DNA of 34,086 nt, taken from positions 1 to 34,086 of the forward strand of contig JABDCA010000031.1 of the NCBI GenBank assembly GCA_013288345.1, read 5' to 3'. Both the position numbers and the translations under genes were made by a program. Origin of the DNA: Bacteroidota bacterium (GTDB taxonomy: Bacteria; Bacteroidota; Bacteroidia; JABEUT01). Of the stretch, positions 25,101-32,299 are shown in pieces; the first letter of the stretch is position 1; every line of letters starts with the position of its first letter. Below the pieces are notes generated by a model, which saw only the letters and a list, made by a program, of their open reading frames with translations, ran no database searches and was not told the DNA's origin.

Positions 25101-27642
25101 ATCCTGCTGTGCCACCTATCATGGTAATAGTTGCAGTACCTATTTTTTGCCCGTTGCATGTTTCACCGGTTACGCCGCTGATAACAGGTACTATACCTGC
25201 ATCGGGAATAATGGTAGTAGCCTTGGCAGTGCAACCGCTTGAATCGGTAACTGTAATAACGTAAAGCCCGGCAGCTAAACTTGTAGCGGTAATTGTTGTT
25301 TGTCCACCTGCCGCCCATGAATAAGTATATGGTTTAATTCCGCCACTTACCACAACCGTTGCTGTTCCATCACTTAACCCGCAATGAGCAGTAGTATTAT
25401 TTGCCGTATCTATTAAAGCAGGGGGCTGTGTTATTATTACTGTATCGGTAACCGAACATTTATTTGAATCGGTAACTGAAACTATGTATTTACCTGCAGG
25501 TAAGGTATCTGCTGTTGCCTGTGTCCCTCCACTTGGGCTCCACAAATAGGTGTAAGGTTTTGCTCCGCCTGTTGCGGTAACAGTTGCATTACCTATTCCA
25601 CCATGGCATTTTACATTTGTTTTTGCAGTAATTGAAGATGTAAGCGGATTAGGTTGCAAAATAGTTACCGAATCGACAAACTTTACCGGCGTGCATAAAC
25701 CCAGTGTAACTATAACCTTATATTGTCTTCCGCATAGGCCCGTTATTGTTTGTGTTGTACTCTTATTAGCATCATCCCATAAGTAAGTCACCTTGCTGGT
25801 ATCGGCACCGCCGCATAAATTGGCAGTTGCAGTACCATTACAGGTACAGGTAGCATTTGTACTTGCTATTGATAATGGTGAAAACGGCACACTAACCGAT
25901 TTTACAAAGCCTTTACCACAGGCATATACTACCTGGCGGGCAGCATTAACCTTCACATCGAATACAGTATCTGGCAAGGTTATAGTATCAGCAAGCGCCA
26001 TAGATGAGTTATACACGCTTATCCATTTTTGCGAACCTGCATATACGTTATCACAAATATCTACATCGAGCCCACCCCATGAATACGGGCTGCCTGTAAC
26101 TTTTACACTATCATTAACCGCACCGGTAATTTTATTAAAACGCCTGAGCACACCGCCATCGTAGAGGTACAACCAGTTTAAGCTGGCAGCCATACCATTC
26201 ATACCATTGGTATTACCAATGCCATTTACATAATTAATACTGGCAAGCTCCACAAACTTAAAGCCATCAGGTACTATGTATGTGGTAGGGCTAAGCGATG
26301 GTAAAGGCAGTTTTACAAGCGAATTGTTAAAGTGTGTAGGATCAATAACTGCAGATTTAGCCATTGCCATATAACATGAAGTACCTGAAGGATCAAGCGC
26401 TGCAAGTACAACACTATGGCCCGAAGCATTAGCAGCCAACACATTAAGGTTGGTGAATTTGGTAAACGAAGTATCAACAATAGTAGCCTGGAATTTAGAA
26501 TTAGTTCCACCTGCTCCAATAATAAGGCTATCGTAACAACTGTTATACAAAGGCCTCCACATTTCATTCATTTTTGCATCAGCTGCAGACGTTGCTACCA
26601 ATGCACCTGCAGAATTTACTTTCAACACTTTGGCCCCACCTGCAGATGCACCTTCAACCAGGTAGCTGGTTCCATTTTTTCTATCTACTGCAAGGCCACC
26701 AAAAATTGTAGGGTCAATACCACCGGCAGCAAATAACCACTGCGGTGTACCATTACTATTTAACTTAACTAATTGAAAAGGTTTATAACCGCCATAAACA
26801 TATACGTTGCCATTATTATCGTAATCTAAATCATATGCTTTATCATTTAGGCTGGTGAACTTAGGGTCGGTGGTCCATGGGTCTATAACAATGGTTTTGT
26901 TCTTATCGTAGTTGCCTGCAATTTTAAATCCTTCAACCGTACCGTTAACTTTATAAGTAACTTTTAAACTACCACCACCTTCATAATTGCATTGGGGTGT
27001 ATGGTCGGTAATGGTGCCAACTAATGAAGTTATAATAGTATTCCCTTTAGGGTCAATAAATGCAGTATTAGCACCATCGTAGTTCAATTTCATCAACGAA
27101 ATATCGGCGCCTGGGTGAGCTATTATATCATATTCAAAGCCATCTTTACCGGTAGGGAAATAATACACCACATCAATACCCGGGTATAAATTATGATAGG
27201 TTAGTCTTTTGAAGCCATTTGCCTTTATAGTCTTGTTTGCTCCGGCAGCATAGGTATAATACTCTTCTTCTTTTTGTTCGGCACTTACCGTTACAGCAGG
27301 GTTCGAATTTTCCCAATCAGCATTCAGGTAATGTGTAACAGGCTTTTGGGAATTATCTTTTGTAAATTCCACATCATTATTATCGCGGTAAACAATGCCA
27401 TGTGCAGTAAAATACAATTGCAGTTCGCCCAATGTAACCGAATACAACACCTTATCCTTAACAGTAAAGTCGGTATTAAACTGGCCCTTGTTTTCAATAA
27501 AGGCTTTATTGCCAAATGGCGAAACAGTCCATTTTTGAGTGTTTTTTACAGAAACAGGCAGTTTTTGGGCAATACCATTTATCGAAAGTAAATTCGCTAT
27601 AAAAAGAGCTGGGAAAAGTATTTTTCTTGAAAAAAGTATCAT
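22186..27642 (-). CDS. Giant DUF7948/SprB-repeat/PKD surface protein with T9SS type B sorting domain
   Basis: 1818 residues. Signal peptide about 1-25 (LLSINGIAQ). Residues about 47-260 match DUF7948 (FIENKGQFN, ELQLYFTAHGIVYR, YPGIDVVYYF, IVIDPW). Residues about 265-580 look like a propeller-type region (DLDYDNNGNVYVYGG, LDVDICDNVYAGS, ARQVVYACG). About 590-1645 hold 14 SprB-type repeats of 72-79 residues, each with C-x-G near the start, GG..PYTYSW, L..G.Y.VTVTD..GC and ending ITQP. A PKD-like domain follows (about 1650-1728, WWWTFGNGNNSD), then the type B (CHU_C, gliding-motility-associated) sorting domain (IPNVFTPNGDGKNDVF, IYNRWGEKLFES, DWSGTSD, GTYYYILKATD, GYVELIR). SprB-type repeats occur in mobile surface adhesins of gliding Bacteroidota. 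Its likely place is the cell surface or as secreted fibres; no gliding gene is nearby. Confidence 0.93.
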   Translation of the reverse strand: MILFSRKILFPALFIANLLSINGIAQKLPVSVKNTQKWTVSPFGNKAFIENKGQFNTDFTVKDKVLYSVTLGELQLYFTAHGIVYRDNNDVEFTKDNSQKPVTHYLNADWENSNPAVTVSAEQKEEEYYTYAAGANKTIKANGFKRLTYHNLYPGIDVVYYFPTGKDGFEYDIIAHPGADISLMKLNYDGANTAFIDPKGNTIITSLVGTITDHTPQCNYEGGGSLKVTYKVNGTVEGFKIAGNYDKNKTIVIDPWTTDPKFTSLNDKAYDLDYDNNGNVYVYGGYKPFQLVKLNSNGTPQWLFAAGGIDPTIFGGLAVDRKNGTSYLVEGASAGGAKVLKVNSAGALVATSAADAKMNEMWRPLYNSCYDSLIIGAGGTNSKFQATIVDTSFTKFTNLNVLAANASGHSVVLAALDPSGTSCYMAMAKSAVIDPTHFNNSLVKLPLPSLSPTTYIVPDGFKFVELASINYVNGIGNTNGMNGMAASLNWLYLYDGGVLRRFNKITGAVNDSVKVTGSPYSWGGLDVDICDNVYAGSQKWISVYNSSMALADTITLPDTVFDVKVNAARQVVYACGKGFVKSVSVPFSPLSIASTNATCTCNGTATANLCGGADTSKVTYLWDDANKSTTQTITGLCGRQYKVIVTLGLCTPVKFVDSVTILQPNPLTSSITAKTNVKCHGGIGNATVTATGGAKPYTYLWSPSGGTQATADTLPAGKYIVSVTDSNKCSVTDTVIITQPPALIDTANNTTAHCGLSDGTATVVVSGGIKPYTYSWAAGGQTTITATSLAAGLYVITVTDSSGCTAKATTIIPDAGIVPVISGVTGETCNGQKIGTATITMIGGTAGYTYSWVPSAQTNATATNLPSATYTASVTDANGCIATDTVTITQPQVVSIDMKPGNVSCFGGANGSVTASVTGGTGPYTYSWSPVVSTDSTISSLMTGTYSVNVSDVNGCKAGDSITITQPTNGLMVVIIKQSPVTCTGGKNGSGTVGASGGTGPYTYSWSPPVVSADSTADSLAAGSYNATATDAHGCSTSITVVITQPSKALGDTIISTNNKCDGDSNGTAYVVASGGTLPYTYAWSYAGSVSDTITGLASGTYNVTITDSNKCTGSGSVTITQPPALVVSFVNTQTACNSNNGTATAVIGGSGKYTYIWNNGETAAKDSGLASGPYTVTVTDSAGCKTKVLDTVPHSQPPTATASMLPATCDSTNGSAIAHGVGGTGAYTYLWSPSGQTGDTAKRIGPGIYKVTVTDSNGCSDTAITIVGDSGVSAGFSTIKDISCNGLSDGSATATIIGATGPFTYVWSPGPQTNAVASNLGLGTYTVTITDVNKCTATDTITITQPAVLVATLGKVTNVKCFGDSNGSGIIITTGGTPPYKYLWTDGEKTDTATKFAAGSYTVTVTDANNCVATATVAVTQPTVLTVTTGTTAATCGANGSATATGHGGTTPYLYNWVPGGPGATISGISQGAYEVTVTDSNGCTDTASAIVIHSGQTANISASNNVKCFGASTGSATVSVIGGDTLLYGYAWSTNPVQTNATATNLTAGIDTVLVTYIANGCTDTLIDTITQPSKIILSIKDTVGCNANGGNSQVFVSGGIAPYTYSWAPSGGTNSTASLPSGTYTVTVTDSYSCPATATETIVVPVLSANFFPTPDTILGGEFVYFKNVTAGGSLWWWTFGNGNNSDTMNPYQQYITPGVYPVWLYVVNVKGCRDSVEKNVYVIDSLYIPNVFTPNGDGKNDVFHITAGNMKEYNLVIYNRWGEKLFESKSPNNDWSGTSDAGVKESEGTYYYILKATDYENKTYNLRGYVELIR
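22700..25860 (-). repeat. Fourteen tandem SprB-type coding repeats
   Basis: About 14 units of 216-237 bp. The first (nearest 25860) and the last are the most divergent. Two neighbouring units are very close at the DNA level: 24621-24660 and 24855-24894 share GGCTCCATGAATA then GGCCCTGTTCC with few changes, offset by 234 bp (78 codons), and their proteins share SP(P)VVS(T/A)DST. This points to a fairly recent unit duplication. Confidence 0.85.
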
Positions 27643-27850
27643 TAATTCCTCAATAGTTCCACTATAGTATACGTTAAACCTTAAAATAGGGATACAATAT
27701 ACTAATATTTAGTGAGATATGCATGTTTAAAAAGCCGATGTTATAAACACTTCATAGTTAAGAATGAACGCTTTTTCATTCTTTTTCAGCACTCACAATC
27801 AGCGTTTTAGGCATTTTATATCAACAAATCATAGTTCATTGTGTTATTTG

Positions 27851-27858
27851 TAGTTTTG
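27851..27858 (+). promoter_or_regulatory. Promoter -7 box TAGTTTTG for the phospholipase D-like gene
   Basis: TAGTTTTG matches TAnnTTTG, 29 nt before the TTG start at 27888. No -33 TTTG is seen. Confidence 0.5.
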
Positions 27859-27887
27859 CCGTATTAATATAGTTATTACCTAACAAA

Positions 27888-29072
27888 TTGAGCAGCGGAA
27901 ATAATAAATACCAAAAGCGTAATAGTATTGTATTCTCTCATGCTACCGAGTTAACGTTGGTAAACAGCGGAGATGATTTTTTTAAAAGAGCCCTTGGTAT
28001 AATAGAACGAAGTACAAAAACAATCCATTTTCAGACATATATATACATTGATGATAGCACGGGTAAGCTTATAACCGATGCTTTGGCCGTAGCAGCTAAG
28101 CGTGGCGTGCAGGTATTTTTACTGGTTGATGCATTTGGCTCGAACGACTTAAGTAATCATGCTATTGCAGCAATGTTAAAAAGCGGAATCCAGTTCAGGA
28201 AGTTTTCACCATTATTCAATAGATACCGCTTGCGGTTTGGCAGAAGACTGCATCATAAAATATTATTGGGCGACGAAACAGAAGCCCTTATTGGTGGAAT
28301 TAATGTAGAGGATAAATACAGGGTGCAAGGGCCCGAAACACCATGGCTCGATTACGCTGTATATATAAAAGGCAATGTTTGCAACGATATTAACATCATT
28401 TGCGAGTCGTTATGGAAAGGGAAAGGATATAGAGTGCGCCGTAAAAAACTAAAGCAGATACTCGATACTTCAACATTAAACAGCGATACTATACCAGTAC
28501 GTATTAGCCAGAACGATTGGCTGAGAAGAAAAGACCGTATATCGCAAGGGCTTAGGAATGCGCTGAGGCATTCTCATATATCTGCTACCTTAATGGCAAG
28601 CTATTTTCTTCCGGGCATGAAAGTGCGAAAGCTTTTGAAAAAAGCCACGAAAAGAAATGTGGCCGTGCGTGTAATATTACCGGGGGTGTCGGATGTGAAG
28701 CTGGCAAAAAAAGCCACTACTTATCTTTATGCCTGGATGTTCCGCAACAATATTGAAATTTACGAATGGAACGATACTATATTGCATGGAAAAATGAATA
28801 TAGTAGATGATAAGTGGGCCTCGATAGGTTCATATAACATTAACCACCTGAGCCGCTACAGCAGTGTAGAAACTAACGTTGAAGTATTCGATGCTGCGTT
28901 TTGCCAGACTGTAAAAAAGGAATTAGATACTGTAATAACTAAATGCCATAAAGTAACCTACTCTGAGTATTTACAAAAAATGAATATGTGGCAAAAATTT
29001 ACCTGCTGGTGCGCTTTTTACTTTATCAGGTTCCTGTTTCAGCTTGAATTCGTAATACTGTCGAAGGAATAA
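27888..29072 (+). CDS. Cardiolipin synthase-like phospholipase D family protein (ClsB-type)
   Basis: 394 residues. Both HKD motifs are intact: HHKILLGD (H122, K124, D129) followed by ALIGGINVEDKY, and HGKMNIVD (H300, K302, D307) followed by SIGSYNINHLS. The single-chain, two-HKD plan without an N-terminal transmembrane pair fits ClsB-like cardiolipin synthases, which join phosphatidylglycerol with a second phospholipid headgroup; a phospholipase role is possible. The C-terminus (WQKFTCWCAFYFIRFLFQ) is an amphipathic or membrane-contact helix. The start is TTG: an in-frame TAG lies 18 nt upstream and no ATG or GTG falls between it and the first HKD region's conserved NSGDDFF. Lipid genes follow on the same strand. 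Confidence 0.88.
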   Translation: MSSGNNKYQKRNSIVFSHATELTLVNSGDDFFKRALGIIERSTKTIHFQTYIYIDDSTGKLITDALAVAAKRGVQVFLLVDAFGSNDLSNHAIAAMLKSGIQFRKFSPLFNRYRLRFGRRLHHKILLGDETEALIGGINVEDKYRVQGPETPWLDYAVYIKGNVCNDINIICESLWKGKGYRVRRKKLKQILDTSTLNSDTIPVRISQNDWLRRKDRISQGLRNALRHSHISATLMASYFLPGMKVRKLLKKATKRNVAVRVILPGVSDVKLAKKATTYLYAWMFRNNIEIYEWNDTILHGKMNIVDDKWASIGSYNINHLSRYSSVETNVEVFDAAFCQTVKKELDTVITKCHKVTYSEYLQKMNMWQKFTCWCAFYFIRFLFQLEFVILSKE

Positions 29073-29105
29073 ATAAAGGTTGGCAGGTTAAACCCGATAT
29101 TTTTT

Positions 29106-29113
29106 AAGTTTGT
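29106..29113 (+). promoter_or_regulatory. Promoter -7 box TAAGTTTG for the methyltransferase
   Basis: TAAGTTTG matches TAnnTTTG, 20 nt before the ATG at 29134. A TTG (29080-29082) lies 23 nt upstream, slightly far for a -33 box. Confidence 0.55.
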
Positions 29114-29133
29114 ATAGCTTAATACAATAAACA

Positions 29134-29883
29134 ATGGCAATAAAATACGATTTCAATACCGACCTTGATGACCCTAAAACAACTATACAGCATAGGGATA
29201 TTATACTTGCCAAAAATTTTCTGAAAAAGATATACCTCGACTGGTATCAGAATTTTATTGATTTTGCCAAGCTCAATCCCAATGGTAAGTATTTAGAAAT
29301 TGGTTCGGGCGGTGGATTTTTAAAAGACCTTATGCCCAACGTTATTACCAGCGACATAATGCCATTACCCCATGTAGAAATGGAATTTTCGGCTGAGGTA
29401 TTGCCTTTTAAAGACAATGAACTTGATGGTATTTTTATGGTAAACGTATTGCACCACATTCCGCATCCTTATATGTTTTTTAAAGAAGCCGAACGTGCAT
29501 TGAAACCGGGTGGCAAAATAGTTATGGTAGAACCGGTAAATACTCCTGTATCGCGTTTCATTTACAAGAACTTTCACCACGAGCCTTTTTTACCTGAAGG
29601 TGGATGGGAGATTGCATCTACCGGCCCGTTAAGTGGTGCCAATGGCGCTATACCCTGGATATATATGAAGCGCGACCGTGCAAAATTTGAAAAAGAATTC
29701 CCGAAATTGAAAATTGAAAAACTACAACCACATACTGCTTTCCGATATACGGTTAGCGGTGGTGTATCTCGCAAATGCCTGGTACCTGAATGGAGTTATG
29801 GCTTTTGGAATGCAATAGAAAGGTTCCCTGGCATTCCTCCTCTTTTCGGAATGATTGGTACTTATGTGGTGAGTAAAAAGTAG
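29134..29883 (+). CDS. Class I SAM-dependent methyltransferase
   Basis: 249 residues, cytoplasmic. SAM-binding motif I is YLEIGSGGG (53-61); the acidic motif II is near SDIM; motif IV is DGIFMVNVLHHIPHP (about 98-111); and the post-motif is ERALKPGGKIVMVEP. This is the Methyltransf_11 pattern. The C-terminal third (PFLPEGGWEIASTGPLSGANGAIPW) is specific to a subgroup of Bacteroidota/Proteobacteria proteins found near lipid or O-antigen genes, but the substrate is unknown. It has its own promoter, 61 nt after the phospholipase D-like gene, and precedes an acyltransferase. Confidence 0.88.
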   Translation: MAIKYDFNTDLDDPKTTIQHRDIILAKNFLKKIYLDWYQNFIDFAKLNPNGKYLEIGSGGGFLKDLMPNVITSDIMPLPHVEMEFSAEVLPFKDNELDGIFMVNVLHHIPHPYMFFKEAERALKPGGKIVMVEPVNTPVSRFIYKNFHHEPFLPEGGWEIASTGPLSGANGAIPWIYMKRDRAKFEKEFPKLKIEKLQPHTAFRYTVSGGVSRKCLVPEWSYGFWNAIERFPGIPPLFGMIGTYVVSKK

Positions 29884-29930
29884 TTTGTCTTTTTCCGAGC
29901 TTTCCATCAAAACCATATTACGTTTATTTT

Positions 29931-30040
29931 AACACAGAGTCCACGGAGAAAAATGAGTTACACAGAGTTTTCTGTATAACTCGCATATGGTGTTCTGCGC
30001 CTTCTCTGTGAAACTCTGTTCGATCTGTGCTCTCTGTGTT
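29931..30040. repeat. CACAGAG-type imperfect palindrome (dispersed intergenic repeat)
   Basis: The gap 29884-30088 holds AACACAGAG (29931-29939) matched by CTCTGTGTT (30032-30040) at the far end. CACGGAGAA (29942-29950) is matched with one change by TTCTCTGTG (30002-30010), and there is another CACAGAG copy at 29961-29967. The element is about 110 bp, and its ends repeat CACAGAG/CTCTGTG. Similar CACAGAGNNCACAGAG elements are scattered between genes in many bacteria; function unknown. Confidence 0.75.
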
Positions 30041-30071
30041 GATTTTTGGTAACCGTCCTTTTATATTTTAC

Positions 30072-30079
30072 TACCTTCG
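30072..30079 (+). promoter_or_regulatory. Possible promoter -7 box TACCTTCG for the acyltransferase
   Basis: TACCTTCG differs from TAnnTTTG by one base and lies 9 nt before the ATG at 30089, giving a very short leader. Weak. Confidence 0.3.
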
Positions 30080-30088
30080 TTTCATTCA

Positions 30089-31294
30089 ATGAATCTCGCT
30101 AAAAAAATAGTACACCCCGTAATAAGAGCATGGCTTAGGTGTACTGCTTATTTTTTCTTTGAAAAGGTAATTGTAACAGGCAAGCAAAATATTCCTGAAG
30201 ATGGCCCGGTTATTTTAGCATCGAATCATCCAAACTCATTTCTCGACGGTTTGCTTTTAACCTGTTATTACAAAAGGCCCATTTATTACTTAGCTAGGGG
30301 CGATGTATTCTCTTCGCCCTTTGTATCTGCCCTTCTCCATGCCATTAATATAGTACCTATATACCGTAGGGAAGAAGGTGCAGAACATTTTCCGAAGAAT
30401 GAAGAAACGTTTGAGTTTTGTATAGAAACATTTGAAGATAACGGTACTATATTAATTTTCTCGGAAGGCCAGTCTGAAAATGAATGGGATCTGAGGCCCT
30501 TACGAAAAGGCACTGCCAGGCTATCTTACAGTGCATGGAGCAATGAAGGCATAAGCAGTAGTTTAAAAATTCTGCCGACAACTATTACCTATAGCTCATG
30601 GCTTAAAATAAATGATGTGGTGCATCTATCATTCCTCGATGTTATCCAAAAAAAAGATTTTCCCGAAGGTGTGGAGCAGGCTGTGCTACTCAGGAAATTC
30701 AATGAGACATTAAAAACGAAACTGGAAAATGATTGTGTTATTCTCGGCAAAAAAGAAAACCAAAAGGTCCAACAGACTATTGCCGGCTTTCTGCTTAAGA
30801 ATTTTCCGAATGGAAAAGAAATGGCGATTAAAGCGCTAAGCAATTACAATAATGGTAATTCAGATGAAAAAGGAAAACATATTGATTTCGCCCATTACCT
30901 TAAAGCCAATGATATAAGGTATTTCAAACGCGCCAATCTACCGTTGTTTATGGTTAGCATTGCAGTATATGATCTGGCTTTCCTACTCAACATTATCCCC
31001 TTCTCTATTTGCGAATACATTACTAAACGCACAACAAATTATAATGAGTTTTACGATTCAGTATTGTTCTGCATGCTATTGTTTTTATACCCCACCTATT
31101 TATTAGCAATTTTATTTATTGCATATTTTGGAGCACATTCAATACTATTAGGGGTAAGCATAATTGCACTGATATTAATTACCGCCAAATTGCGTGAATG
31201 GGCTAAAAAAAATATGCAGGGCTATATAAAGAGGAAATATTTTAAGCCGCTTTCAGCTATGATCGATGAGCTTTTTGGAAAAGGTAGTGACTAA
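30089..31294 (+). CDS. Lysophosphatidate acyltransferase-like (1-acylglycerol-3-phosphate O-acyltransferase family)
   Basis: 401 residues. An N-terminal hydrophobic segment (about 8-24) is followed by the PlsC-type acyltransferase domain: catalytic SNHPNSFLD (H47, D53), then ARGDVF, INIVPIYRR, and the FSEG glycerophosphate-binding motif (FSEGQSENEW, E125-G126). After a charged middle part (about 215-280), two to three membrane helices (about 290-310 and 335-375) precede the basic end. It should acylate a lysophospholipid or glycerophosphate at the cytoplasmic face of the membrane. The last 38 nt overlap, tail to tail, the CFA-like methyltransferase gene on the other strand. Confidence 0.9.
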   Translation: MNLAKKIVHPVIRAWLRCTAYFFFEKVIVTGKQNIPEDGPVILASNHPNSFLDGLLLTCYYKRPIYYLARGDVFSSPFVSALLHAINIVPIYRREEGAEHFPKNEETFEFCIETFEDNGTILIFSEGQSENEWDLRPLRKGTARLSYSAWSNEGISSSLKILPTTITYSSWLKINDVVHLSFLDVIQKKDFPEGVEQAVLLRKFNETLKTKLENDCVILGKKENQKVQQTIAGFLLKNFPNGKEMAIKALSNYNNGNSDEKGKHIDFAHYLKANDIRYFKRANLPLFMVSIAVYDLAFLLNIIPFSICEYITKRTTNYNEFYDSVLFCMLLFLYPTYLLAILFIAYFGAHSILLGVSIIALILITAKLREWAKKNMQGYIKRKYFKPLSAMIDELFGKGSD

Positions 31295-32294
31295 CTATCC
31301 ATTCATCACCATTGTTATAGCCCCATAGCTCAGCACAGGCCATAAAGAATATTCTCCAGTACACCCACCATTTTACCGCATCTTTTTCGCCATATACCTT
31401 TTTCATTATTTCCATTATCTCAGGCTTGACAGCATCCATATTACTGAGCCATGCTTCCGATGTTTTTTGATAATGCGTACCACTTACACGCCAATGCTTT
31501 TCATTCGTAAAGTGGTCATTGAAATAGAACAGCAGATCATCACTCGGCATAATGCCGCCGGTAAAAAAATATTTGCTCATCCAGTCGGTCTCATCAATCA
31601 CTTCAAACTTATAGGCATATTCCTTATGCGTAAAAATATGGACAAACAATTTTCCATCATCATTAAGGAAGCTAGCAATTTTTTTCAGCAGCAATTCGTA
31701 ATTACGCATGTGCTCGAACATCTCTACCGATACTACCCTATCGAATTTACCATCGATCTGAAAAACATTTATATCAGCAGTAATTATAATCAGGTTCGAT
31801 ATATTTCTCTTTCTGGCCTGCTCATCAATAAATGCTTTTTGGCTATGCGAGTTACTTACAGATGTTATTTTGCTATTAGGGAATTTTGCAGCCATAAACA
31901 ACGACAGTGAGCCCCAACCACAACCCAGCTCCAGTACTTTTTGCCCATCCTTCAATTCCGCTCTTTCGCAGGTAAGCTCTAACATATCTTTTTCTGAGGT
32001 ATCAATATCTGCTACCCCTTCCTTCCAGAAACCCGAGCTGTATTTTAAATGTTTGCCTAAAACCTTGCAAAAGAATTCCGCAGGCATTTCATAATGCTGT
32101 TCATTAGCCTCCGCTGTATTTATAGCTATGGGCGAGCTTTTCAGTTCAGCAATAAGTTTCATCAAATGCTCCTTTTGCGCAGCTTCCGAGCCTTTATTTT
32201 CGTCAGCAAGGCGTTGCTTTAGCAGTTTACGTATACCCATACGTAAAGCAAAATCGGGCAACAAATCTTTTTCTAATAATGAACTATACCACAT
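31257..32294 (-). CDS. Cyclopropane-fatty-acyl-phospholipid synthase-like methyltransferase
   Basis: 345 residues. Residues about 64-90 (EQHYEMPAEFFCKVLGKHLKYSSGFW) and the SAM site VLELGCGWGS (120-129) match CFA synthases. They are followed by VSNSHSQKAF, VVSVEMFEHMRNY and the FVHIFTHKEYAY region that replaces the HTIGS of the E. coli enzyme. Such enzymes transfer a methyl group from SAM to the double bond of a membrane-lipid acyl chain; at 345 residues it lacks most of the E. coli N-terminal domain. It lies 5 nt after the DUF1295 gene on the same strand, so the two are an operon. The product (cyclopropane, branched methyl or another change) is not certain. Confidence 0.9.
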   Translation of the reverse strand: MWYSSLLEKDLLPDFALRMGIRKLLKQRLADENKGSEAAQKEHLMKLIAELKSSPIAINTAEANEQHYEMPAEFFCKVLGKHLKYSSGFWKEGVADIDTSEKDMLELTCERAELKDGQKVLELGCGWGSLSLFMAAKFPNSKITSVSNSHSQKAFIDEQARKRNISNLIIITADINVFQIDGKFDRVVSVEMFEHMRNYELLLKKIASFLNDDGKLFVHIFTHKEYAYKFEVIDETDWMSKYFFTGGIMPSDDLLFYFNDHFTNEKHWRVSGTHYQKTSEAWLSNMDAVKPEIMEIMKKVYGEKDAVKWWVYWRIFFMACAELWGYNNGDEWIVSHYLFQKAHRS

Positions 32295-32299
32295 ACCTT

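Noticed and set aside
22700..25860. Possible CRISPR-like regular repeat spacing of about 225 bp
   Set aside because: Repeats are too long, degenerate and fully coding as SprB modules; no short identical repeat with unique spacers.
31467..31910. 147-codon plus-strand frame inside the CFA-like methyltransferase
   Set aside because: Antisense shadow; the minus strand carries clear SAM-binding motifs over the same bases.
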